From the NCBI GenBank assembly GCA_003212925.1, contig QCOL01000010.1:1-41923 (forward strand): 41,923 nucleotides of DNA, in the 5' to 3' direction. The notes beneath the pieces were generated by a model that had not been told where the DNA came from, ran no database searches, and worked only from the letters and a program-made list of their open reading frames with translations. The stretch comes from Pelagibacteraceae bacterium AG-430-P08. Lineage in GTDB: Bacteria > Pseudomonadota > Alphaproteobacteria > Pelagibacterales > Pelagibacteraceae. Shown one piece after another: positions 1 through 6,295 of this stretch. Positions within the stretch are counted from its first letter, which is position 1. Every line of letters begins with the position of its first letter. A program made the translations under genes and the position numbers.

Positions 1-163
1 TAAATTTCCAAAAAGGTATTAGTAATAAAAAGACTAATCCCATTCTTAATGAAGCCATTAAGATGGGTGGAACAGAATTATTAAGAGCTAACTTAGCTAC
101 AGGAAATGCACTTCCATGAGCTATCATTATAAAAATTAAAATGAGTAAGTGTTTAAGTGGCAA
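1..163 (-). CDS. EamA/DMT-family permease, N-terminal fragment (runs off the left edge)
   Basis: About 54 N-terminal codons of an inner-membrane permease are present. The translation contains HGSAFPVAKLALNN followed by a hydrophobic stretch (LRMGLVFLLLIPFLEI). This matches the first two helices of the EamA half-repeat, where a small-residue G-S/N-x-x-V-x-K motif is typical. The most likely start is the TTG at 163, giving MPLKHLLILIFIM; the first in-frame ATG at 127 would cut into helix 1. It begins 10 bp after the terC-like stop, so the two are probably cotranscribed. The substrate cannot be told, and the remaining ~240 residues lie outside the window. Confidence 0.7.
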   Translation of the reverse strand, partial: MPLKHLLILIFIMIAHGSAFPVAKLALNNSVPPILMASLRMGLVFLLLIPFWKF

Positions 164-172
164 TTTTTTTGA

Positions 173-784
173 TTAGAAGTATTTTTTAAAGGTTTCATTA
201 ATTGATAAAACACCATAATCATTTAATCCACCAATAATCAACTGTAAAGCAACAAGCAAAATAAAACCTAAACCAATATAGGCAATCCAAAGATGTCTTT
301 GTATATAATTAGCTAGATAGGTAGCTAAAGCACCAGTAAGAACAACTGACAAGATAAGTCCAAACATCATGTACCCAAAATTTCCTTTTGCAGCACCCAC
401 AACCCCAATGACGTTATCAAAACTAATAGTTATGTCTGCAAAAAGGACTTTATAAATACTTTTAATAAAAGAGGGCTCTTTTGATTTTTTAGTAGGTGAT
501 TTGATCTTTTTAATTTCAAATAAATCTTTTCTTAAATCATTAACAATCCAAATTAAAAGAAGACCACCAATTATTTTAACCCAATAAAATTGAAAAAGGT
601 AAGTAGCAAAAACAGCAAATAAAACTTTAAAAACAAGTGCACCGACTACACCCCAAAAAATGATTAATTTTCTATTTTTAGGTACAAAATTTGCAGCGAT
701 TAAACCAATTATAATTGCATTATCTGCAGCCAAGATAATATCAATAAATATGATCTGTAAGAGTATGAGTGATTCTTCTAACAA
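173..784 (-). CDS. TerC-family integral membrane protein
   Basis: This 203-residue polytopic membrane protein has the duplicated TerC signature: an intramembrane Asp-Asn in helix 1 (DIILAADNAIIIGL, about residues 14-28) and a second copy (ITISFDNVIGVV, about residues 118-129). A charged cytoplasmic loop (about residues 84-106) separates two three-helix halves. TerC/Alx/YjbE-type proteins are linked to metal (Mn) export or metal loading of exported proteins. Assignment to the short YjbE-like branch is by length and is inference. The start is a TTG at 784 with no Shine-Dalgarno site; helix 1 begins immediately after it, so a later start would damage the fold. Confidence 0.85.
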   Translation of the reverse strand: MLEESLILLQIIFIDIILAADNAIIIGLIAANFVPKNRKLIIFWGVVGALVFKVLFAVFATYLFQFYWVKIIGGLLLIWIVNDLRKDLFEIKKIKSPTKKSKEPSFIKSIYKVLFADITISFDNVIGVVGAAKGNFGYMMFGLILSVVLTGALATYLANYIQRHLWIAYIGLGFILLVALQLIIGGLNDYGVLSINETFKKYF

Positions 785-798
785 GGTAATATCATTTT

Positions 799-819
799 AA
801 AAAAACAATTATAATTGTT
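799..819 (-). terminator. AT-rich palindrome plus T-run after the pxpA-TPR transcript; alternatively a terC promoter -10
   Basis: A perfect 16-nt palindrome at 804-819 lies between the TPR gene and the terC-like gene. On the minus strand five more T residues follow it. This resembles a weak intrinsic terminator, but the stem holds only two G-C pairs. The palindrome also contains TATAAT on both strands; read on the minus strand (813-808), that hexamer would place a transcription start about 17 nt before terC. The sequence cannot separate the two roles. Confidence 0.35.
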
Positions 820-845
820 AGTTTCCTGTTGTCTATTAATAGTAA

Positions 846-1334
846 TTAATATTTCGATTTTTCACCAGCTATAACTGCTTTTAACTGGTCATATTCTTTA
901 CAATTACAATCTTTTAAAACTTCAAGTCTTTCAACTGCAAGATTATGTCTATCTGTGGCTACGTATAATTCACCAAGGTATTCATTTATACCAGTATGCT
1001 TTGGATCAATTTTTAATCCTTGTAGATAAAATTTTTCCCCATTCTCAAAATCACCAAGCTTTCGAGTTGTAAAACCAAGATAATTTAATGTGTCAGCTTT
1101 ATTTGGAAAATTTTTATTAGATTGAACCAATAATTTTTGCGCTTTCAAATAACTTTTTTTTGCTTTATCTGGCTTATCTTTTTTTTCAAATTTTTTTGCT
1201 GCTTTAATATGTGTAACAGCCATATCATATTTTGTTTTAGTTTTAGAGGAACCACTATCGCTTGATCCTGCAGCATATAAGCTTGAGACTAATAAAGAAG
1301 ATATAAATAGTGAAATAAGTAAATTTTTAATCAT
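846..1334 (-). CDS. Secreted TPR-repeat protein of unknown function
   Basis: This 162-residue protein has an N-terminal signal peptide (MIKNLLISLFISSLLVSSLYAAG, cleavage near residue 22). A short Ser/Lys linker is followed by three or so tetratricopeptide-like helix pairs, the clearest being TLNYLGFTTRKLGDFENGEKFYLQGLKIDP (about residues 82-111) and the following repeat, with the usual G/A-Y/F-A-x-x-P spacing. TPRs bind peptides, so a periplasmic scaffold role is inferred. Its ATG overlaps the pxpA stop as ATGA, indicating translational coupling. A C-N-C near the C-terminus (about residues 143-145) could form a disulfide. No partner can be named. Confidence 0.8.
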   Translation of the reverse strand: MIKNLLISLFISSLLVSSLYAAGSSDSGSSKTKTKYDMAVTHIKAAKKFEKKDKPDKAKKSYLKAQKLLVQSNKNFPNKADTLNYLGFTTRKLGDFENGEKFYLQGLKIDPKHTGINEYLGELYVATDRHNLAVERLEVLKDCNCKEYDQLKAVIAGEKSKY

Positions 1335-2110
1335 ATAAATTTTTTCATTTTATTTAATGTTTCCAGTTTTAGTCCATTATCCAGTAAATTTTTTCTAATA
1401 GATTTAGCTGTTTCCAAAGAACTAATATTATCGCCATGTATACATACAGAATCGATTTCACAAGGTATTTGTTTCCCACTGTGACAATTAAGTGACTGAG
1501 TTTGTACCATCTTTAATACGTGTTTTTTTGCTTGTTCTGGGTCAGTGATTAAAGCATGAGGTTTTTTTCTTGATACAAGATTTCCATCATCTTCATAATT
1601 TCTGTCAGCAAATATTTCACAAGCAATTTTCATATCTAATTTTTTAGCAGCTTGTTCCATTTTAGATCCAGTCGGCACTAAATAAATTAAGTCTGGATTT
1701 ATTCTTTTAATTACTTTTGCTACAGTCGTTGCTAAATCAATATCCTCACATGCCATATTGTTTAACGCCCCGTGTGGTTTTATATGAGTTACATTTTCAC
1801 CATGGTTAGACGAAATTGTTTGAAGAATTTCATATTGATCAGTTATTAATTTTTCTAATTCAGAATAAGATAAATTCATTCGTTCTCTCCCAAAATTTTC
1901 AGGATCATTAAAAGATGGATGTGCTCCTATACTGACACCATTTTTTTTTGATATTTCTACAACTTGATTCATAGTTTCCTCATCACCTGCATGATAACCA
2001 CATGCTATATTTGCTGAATTAACTATTTCAAGTAAGTCAGGATCATGCTTGTTAGAATGATGTTTAGATTTTTCGCCTAAATCACAATTTATATTAATTT
2101 CAATACTCAT
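1331..2110 (-). CDS. pxpA: 5-oxoprolinase subunit A (LamB/YcsF family)
   Basis: This 259-residue cytoplasmic protein has the full LamB/YcsF signature: INCDLGEKSKHH at the N-terminus, SANIACGYHAGDEETM (about residues 32-47), GAHPSFNDPENFGR, HIKPHGALNN (about 108-117), EIFADRNYEDDG and SVCIHGDN near the C-terminus. PxpA works with PxpB and PxpC in ATP-dependent opening of 5-oxoproline to glutamate, clearing pyroglutamate formed spontaneously from glutamine and in glutathione turnover. pxpB and pxpC lie immediately divergent, which supports the assignment. It is the first gene of a minus-strand unit with the TPR gene. A -10-like TATACT is centred 11-12 nt upstream of the ATG, leaving almost no leader. 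Confidence 0.93.
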   Translation of the reverse strand: MSIEININCDLGEKSKHHSNKHDPDLLEIVNSANIACGYHAGDEETMNQVVEISKKNGVSIGAHPSFNDPENFGRERMNLSYSELEKLITDQYEILQTISSNHGENVTHIKPHGALNNMACEDIDLATTVAKVIKRINPDLIYLVPTGSKMEQAAKKLDMKIACEIFADRNYEDDGNLVSRKKPHALITDPEQAKKHVLKMVQTQSLNCHSGKQIPCEIDSVCIHGDNISSLETAKSIRKNLLDNGLKLETLNKMKKFI

Positions 2111-2118
2111 TATTCTTC

Positions 2119-2126
2119 AGTATAAC
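2119..2126. promoter_or_regulatory. Overlapping divergent -10 elements between pxpA and pxpB
   Basis: The whole intergenic gap is 21 bp. On the plus strand TATAAC (2121-2126) ends 5 nt before the pxpB ATG. On the minus strand TATACT (2124-2119) ends 8 nt before the pxpA ATG. With the usual start about 7 nt after a -10, the pxpB mRNA would be leaderless and the pxpA mRNA would carry only 1-3 nt. No good -35 is visible, and upstream promoter bases would lie inside the opposite gene. Confidence 0.45.
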
Positions 2127-2131
2127 ATGGC

Positions 2132-2806
2132 ATGATAAAAAATATATCAAATCTTGGTGACGCAGCTTTATATTGTGATTTTGGTAAAGAGGTAAATAAA
2201 GACATTAACACACAAGTAATCAAATATTTTAAAACTATTCAAAAAAAAAATATTGCAGGGGTGAATAATATTACCCCATCTTACAATAAATTAATTATTT
2301 CTTTTGATCTTAAAAAAATCAATTTTAATAAACTTAAAAAAGTAATTGATAATATAGAAATTATTAAAGGCGATAGCATACAAAACAAAAAATTTGAAAT
2401 TCCTATCTGTTGTGAAAAAGAATTTTCTTTAGACATAAAAAAATTAGAAGAAAAACTTAAGATGAAAGAGGAAAAAATATACGAGAGTTTTTTTGAAAAA
2501 GAATTTTTTTGCTATATGACAGGTTTTATCGCAGGAATGCCTTTTCTTGGAGATTTAGATGAAAATCTTAGAGCAAAACGTCTTGATACCCCGAGGGTTA
2601 AAGTGCCAAAGGGTTCAATTGGTTTGACTGAGCAATTTGCCAATATCTACACTTTTGAAAGCCCTGGGGGATGGAATATCATTGGAAATACTCCATTAAA
2701 TATTTTTGATAGCACTAAAGAAAAAGAACCCAATTTAATTAACCCGGGCGATATAGTTACATTCAAAAGAATTAGTAAAGAAAAATATCAAAATTATCAT
2801 GAGTAA
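2132..2806 (+). CDS. pxpB: 5-oxoprolinase subunit B (KipI family)
   Basis: This 224-residue protein matches the PxpB/KipI allophanate-hydrolase-subunit-1 domain. Visible landmarks are GDAALYCDFG at the N-terminus, FFCYMTGFIAGMPFLGDL (about residues 125-142, corresponding to the G-F-x-P-G-F-P-Y-L-G segment), RLDTPRVKVPKGSIGLTEQFANIYTFESPGGWNIIGNTPLNIFD and NPGDIVTF at the C-terminus. It forms a complex with PxpC. The stop overlaps the pxpC start by 8 nt. The middle (about residues 50-120) is unusually Lys-rich, as is common in AT-rich genomes. There is no Shine-Dalgarno site. Confidence 0.92.
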   Translation: MIKNISNLGDAALYCDFGKEVNKDINTQVIKYFKTIQKKNIAGVNNITPSYNKLIISFDLKKINFNKLKKVIDNIEIIKGDSIQNKKFEIPICCEKEFSLDIKKLEEKLKMKEEKIYESFFEKEFFCYMTGFIAGMPFLGDLDENLRAKRLDTPRVKVPKGSIGLTEQFANIYTFESPGGWNIIGNTPLNIFDSTKEKEPNLINPGDIVTFKRISKEKYQNYHE

Positions 2807-3743
2807 AAATTGTTTTGAAATTATAAGGGCTGGTATTAATTCAACTTTCCAAGATCTTGGAAGAAATAATCTTTATCATATAGGTATCCCATTCAGTGGA
2901 GCTATGGATAATAGAAATTATTTATTGGCTAATAAACTTACTGGTAACAATCATAATGATCCAGTGATAGAATTTGCTTATCAAGGCCCTCATTTGAAAT
3001 ATCATGGAGATAAGATTAATATTGCTATTACTGGTGATGTCAGTTTCAAAATTAAAAAAGGTGATAATCTAATTAATGGAGAATGTTATCAATCATTTAT
3101 TTTAGAAAATGATGACGAGTTGGATATTATATCAACTAATAAATCTGTGTATGGATATCTAGCAATCAGTGGTACATTTGATTTAAAATTTCAATGGTAT
3201 AGTTGTTCAACTAATACTAAAGCAAAGATAGGATCCAATAATGGAGAAAAGCTATCTGTTAATCAAAAAATTAATGTTAAAGAAATTAATAATAACTTTG
3301 TGCATAGAAAACTAAATTATGTTAATACAAAAATAGAAAATATTAGAGTAATTAAAGGCACAAATTTCAATTATTTTTCTGAAGAGGGTAAGAAAATTTT
3401 TTTTAAAAATGAATTTAAAGTTTCTAAATTATCTGATCGTATGGGAATGAGATTAGAGGGAAAAAAAATAGAAAATATAGTTGATACTAATATTAGATCT
3501 GAAGGCTTAATTAAGGGCGTGATACAAGTGCCGGCTGATGGCAATCCAATAATCATGCTCTCAGATCATGGTACTATAGGGGGGTATCCTAAAATCGGCG
3601 TCGTTGTGAGTGCTGATTATGATAAATTAGTTCAATTAACTCCTGGCTCAACTATCAAATTTCAGGAGGTCGATTTAAATAGTGCAGAAACCCTTTTTAA
3701 ATTGTATGACTTAGAGACTCAAAATTTAATTTCACAAATTTAA
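2799..3743 (+). CDS. pxpC: 5-oxoprolinase subunit C (biotin-dependent carboxyltransferase/KipA family)
   Basis: This 314-residue protein carries the KipA/allophanate-hydrolase-subunit-2 domain: AGINSTFQDLGRNNLYHIGIPFSGAMDNRNYLLAN at the start, EFAYQGPHLKYHGDKINIAITGD, GYLAISGTFD, RMGMRLEG (about residues 214-221), SEGLIKGVIQVPADGNPIIMLSDHGTIGGYPKIGVVVSADYDKLVQLTPG in the C-terminal third. Together with PxpA and PxpB it makes 5-oxoprolinase. It overlaps pxpB at its start and shares its stop/start with the downstream DMT gene (TAATG), so the three plus-strand genes form a coupled operon. Confidence 0.93.
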   Translation: MSKNCFEIIRAGINSTFQDLGRNNLYHIGIPFSGAMDNRNYLLANKLTGNNHNDPVIEFAYQGPHLKYHGDKINIAITGDVSFKIKKGDNLINGECYQSFILENDDELDIISTNKSVYGYLAISGTFDLKFQWYSCSTNTKAKIGSNNGEKLSVNQKINVKEINNNFVHRKLNYVNTKIENIRVIKGTNFNYFSEEGKKIFFKNEFKVSKLSDRMGMRLEGKKIENIVDTNIRSEGLIKGVIQVPADGNPIIMLSDHGTIGGYPKIGVVVSADYDKLVQLTPGSTIKFQEVDLNSAETLFKLYDLETQNLISQI

Positions 3744-4621
3744 TGAATATTTTAAAAAGTTTACCTGGCCCATTACTGATATTTTTTGGTGCTCTTAGTT
3801 TAAGTTTTGGTGGATTAATTGTAAAATCTTTTGAGGGAGCAACATTATGGCAGATATTATTTTGGAGATCCTTATTTTTCTCTCTTACCGTTTTAACTTT
3901 TTTGATAATTACCTACAAAAGCAAAGTTTTAAAATCGTTTCATGACTCTGGATTACCAGGTTTTGTTGGTGGATTAATATTATCTATTGGTTTTTGTGGT
4001 TATGTTTTTGCCATGTATAATACTACTGTTGCTAATACTAATTTCATCATATCACTTCAAATCTTATTTTTAGCTATATTTGGTTTCTTTTTCTTAAAAG
4101 AAAAAATTAATCTAATTACGTTAATCTCAATTATTTTAGCAATGTCTGGAGTGCTGTTAATGGTTGGAAATTCATTATCTCCAGGAGAATTATCTGGAAA
4201 TTTAGCAGCTTTCACAATGCCAATTACTTTTGCAGTTTTGATAATGATCGTTAGAAAATTTCCATCAGTTGATATGGTCCCAGCACAATTTGTTGCAGGG
4301 ATAAGTTCATGTCTTATTGGTTTATCACTATCACCTACTATAATGATTTCACCTCATGATATTTTTTTAGGTTTTTTAGCTGGATTTTTTCAAATAGGTT
4401 TTGGTTTTATATTTATAACGATTGGCGCAAGAACAACCCCTTCTGCAATGGTTGGAATAATCATGCTATCCGAATCTGTTCTTGGTCCTGTATGGGCTTT
4501 TCTTTTTGTAAACGAAATACCATCATTATATGGATTGATAGGTGGAGCAATAATACTTTTTGCTGTATTACTGCAGTTTTATACGCTTTTAAAAAAACCA
4601 AAGGCAATCGTTTCTAATTGA
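3743..4621 (+). CDS. EamA/DMT-family permease downstream of pxpBC
   Basis: This 292-residue inner-membrane protein has about ten hydrophobic helices in two EamA repeats. The first repeat has the FGALSLSFGGLIVKSFEGATLWQILFWRSLF pattern, and a FLKEKINLITLISIILAMSGVLLMVG segment closes it. The second repeat ends GIIMLSESVLGPVWAFLFVNEIPSLYGLIGGAIILFAVLL. It is translationally coupled to pxpC (TAATG overlap). The coupling suggests import or export of 5-oxoproline, glutamate or a related metabolite, which is only a context inference. The stop codon overlaps a consensus -35 hexamer for the following riboswitch operon. Confidence 0.85.
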   Translation: MNILKSLPGPLLIFFGALSLSFGGLIVKSFEGATLWQILFWRSLFFSLTVLTFLIITYKSKVLKSFHDSGLPGFVGGLILSIGFCGYVFAMYNTTVANTNFIISLQILFLAIFGFFFLKEKINLITLISIILAMSGVLLMVGNSLSPGELSGNLAAFTMPITFAVLIMIVRKFPSVDMVPAQFVAGISSCLIGLSLSPTIMISPHDIFLGFLAGFFQIGFGFIFITIGARTTPSAMVGIIMLSESVLGPVWAFLFVNEIPSLYGLIGGAIILFAVLLQFYTLLKKPKAIVSN

Positions 4622-4646
4622 CATTTTAAGTTACTTATAGGACTAT
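4618..4646 (+). promoter_or_regulatory. gcvT: Possible promoter for the glycine-riboswitch/gcv operon
   Basis: A perfect TTGACA (4618-4623) straddles the stop of the DMT gene. At 17-bp spacing the -10 slot reads GACTAT (4641-4646), a weak match. A TTATAG at 4635-4640 is closer to consensus but too near the -35. Transcription must start before or at 4651 to include the first aptamer helix, so the exact -10 is uncertain. Confidence 0.35.
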
Positions 4647-4650
4647 TGAT

Positions 4651-4811
4651 TTACGGGAGAGACTACATATAATCGTAGCGCCGAAGGAGCAACTACCCAG
4701 GAATCTCTCAGGCAAAAAGGACCGTAACATATTAACTCTGGAAAGAGATTTAATTCTCGCCGAAGGAGCAAAACTCTCAGGCAAATATACAGATGGGTAT
4801 GATGAGTTAAT
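4651..4811 (+). ncRNA. Tandem glycine riboswitch controlling gcvT-gcvH-gcvP
   Basis: Two glycine aptamers lie head to tail. Aptamer 1 (4651-4727) is closed by a 6-bp P1 (4651-4656 with 4722-4727). Aptamer 2 (4731-4811) is closed by an 8-bp P1 (4731-4738 with 4804-4811). Both contain the same 13-nt core GCCGAAGGAGCAA (4680-4692 and 4759-4771) and the CTCTCAGGCAAA strand typical of the family. A 3-nt linker (4728-4730) joins them, as expected for cooperative tandem glycine switches. There is no intrinsic terminator between the second aptamer and the ATG at 4812. The P1 3' strand ends directly against the start codon, so control is probably at translation initiation. Confidence 0.96.
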
Positions 4812-5915
4812 ATGGAAACAAAAAAAACATCGCTTTACCAATTACATCAAGATTGTAACGCAAAGTTTGTTGAATTTGCGGGTTATCAGATGCCAATCCA
4901 ATATTCCGAAGGTATTGTAGAGGAGCATAAATTCACAAGAAATCACTCTGGTATTTTTGATGTTTCACATATGGGTCAATTATTTATCTATGGTGGCGAT
5001 GAATTAATAAGAGATTTAGAAAAAATTTTTCCATTAGATTTAAAAAATTTGAAATTAAATCATTCTAAATACAGCTTCTTAATGGATAAAGATGCTGGGA
5101 TACAAGATGATTTAATCATCACAAAAATTGATGAAGGTTTTTTAATAATTCTAAATGCAGCATGTAAAGATAATGATTTTAAAATATTAAAGGAACTATT
5201 AAACGAAAAGTACAAAATGGTTTTGGATGAAAATAGATCTTTAATAGCAATTCAGGGACCTAAATCATCGCAAATCTTAAATGATGTTGTTGATGGAGTA
5301 AAAGATTTAAATTTTATGTCTGGAAACTGGTTCGTATTCGAAAATCAGAAAGTATACATTACTCGATCTGGATATACAGGTGAAGATGGTTTTGAGATAT
5401 CGGTTCCAAATAATTTTGCAGATAAATTGACAAGAGAATTAATTGATAAAGGATCTAAGTTGGTTGGGCTAGGAGCAAGAGATACTTTAAGATTAGAGGC
5501 TGGCTTATGTTTGTATGGTCATGACCTTGATAAAAATAAAACTCCAGTTGAAGCGAATTTGAAATGGGCAATTTCAAAAGAAAGAATATCTAAAGGTGAC
5601 TTTATTGGTTCAGACATTATTATTAAACAATTGAACGATGGTGTCACCAAAATAAGAGTTGGGATTAAACCTGAGGGAAGAATAATTGCAAGAGAAAAAA
5701 CAAAAATATTTAATCAATCAGATGTCCATATTGGAGAGATTACTAGTGGTACATTTGGACCTAGTGTAAATGGCCCTGTAGCAATGGGATATGTAGAAAA
5801 TGAATTTTCAAAAAAAAATACTAAAGTATTTTTAGAGGTGAGGGGCAAAAAATATGCAGCAAACATTTGTAGCCTACCATTTTATAAAAAAAGTTACGTA
5901 AAAGGAGCAAATTAA
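4812..5915 (+). CDS. gcvT: Glycine cleavage system T protein (aminomethyltransferase)
   Basis: This 367-residue T protein transfers the methylene group from aminomethyl-lipoyl-GcvH to tetrahydrofolate, releasing ammonia. Motifs: [27 protein letters not shown] at the N-terminus, [11 protein letters not shown] (about residues 43-53), the Asp-containing [19 protein letters not shown] segment, [14 protein letters not shown] (about 184-197), [20 protein letters not shown] (about 218-237) and [21 protein letters not shown]. Length is normal. The start is fixed by the [10 protein letters not shown]-terminus right after riboswitch helix P1. There is no Shine-Dalgarno site outside the aptamer. Its stop overlaps the gcvH start (TAATG). 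Confidence 0.97.
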   Translation: METKKTSLYQLHQDCNAKFVEFAGYQMPIQYSEGIVEEHKFTRNHSGIFDVSHMGQLFIYGGDELIRDLEKIFPLDLKNLKLNHSKYSFLMDKDAGIQDDLIITKIDEGFLIILNAACKDNDFKILKELLNEKYKMVLDENRSLIAIQGPKSSQILNDVVDGVKDLNFMSGNWFVFENQKVYITRSGYTGEDGFEISVPNNFADKLTRELIDKGSKLVGLGARDTLRLEAGLCLYGHDLDKNKTPVEANLKWAISKERISKGDFIGSDIIIKQLNDGVTKIRVGIKPEGRIIAREKTKIFNQSDVHIGEITSGTFGPSVNGPVAMGYVENEFSKKNTKVFLEVRGKKYAANICSLPFYKKSYVKGAN

Positions 5916-6295
5916 TGAGTGAAGTAAAATATTCTAAAGAGCATGAATGGATAAAATTAGAGGGTGATGTCGCAACAATCGGCATAACAAAGCATGCAAC
6001 AGAAATGCTAGGAGATATTGTGTTTGCTGAGCTACCTGAGAAAGGTTCTAATGTTGAAAAAGATGGCACTGCAGGAGTTGTTGAGTCTACTAAAGCTGCA
6101 AGTGATGTTTATACTCCAGTTAGTGGTGAAGTTGTTGATACAAATCAAGAAATTGTAGACGATCCATCCAAAATAAATCAAGACCCTGAAAATTCTGCTT
6201 GGTTCTTTAAATTAAAAATAAAAGATAAATCTGAAATGGACTCTTTAATGAACAAAGATGACTATGATAAATTTGCAAAGGAGAATAATACCTAA
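5915..6295 (+). CDS. gcvH: Glycine cleavage system H protein (lipoyl carrier)
   Basis: This 126-residue lipoyl-domain protein shuttles the aminomethyl group between GcvP, GcvT and the dihydrolipoyl dehydrogenase. The N-terminal [21 protein letters not shown] and the lipoylation loop [20 protein letters not shown] are intact, with the attachment lysine at residue 60. The C-terminal [11 protein letters not shown] is typical. Start and stop both overlap neighbours (TAATG on each side), so gcvT, gcvH and gcvP are one translational unit. The L protein is not in this window. Confidence 0.97.
   Translation: MSEVKYSKEHEWIKLEGDVATIGITKHATEMLGDIVFAELPEKGSNVEKDGTAGVVESTKAASDVYTPVSGEVVDTNQEIVDDPSKINQDPENSAWFFKLKIKDKSEMDSLMNKDDYDKFAKENNT

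Noticed and set aside
3371..3556. A 61-residue antisense ORF in pxpC.
   Set aside because: It lies wholly inside a conserved PxpC region and has no features of its own.
4635..4841. A minus-strand 68-residue ORF across the riboswitch.
   Set aside because: The region is explained by two glycine aptamers; the ORF is accidental.
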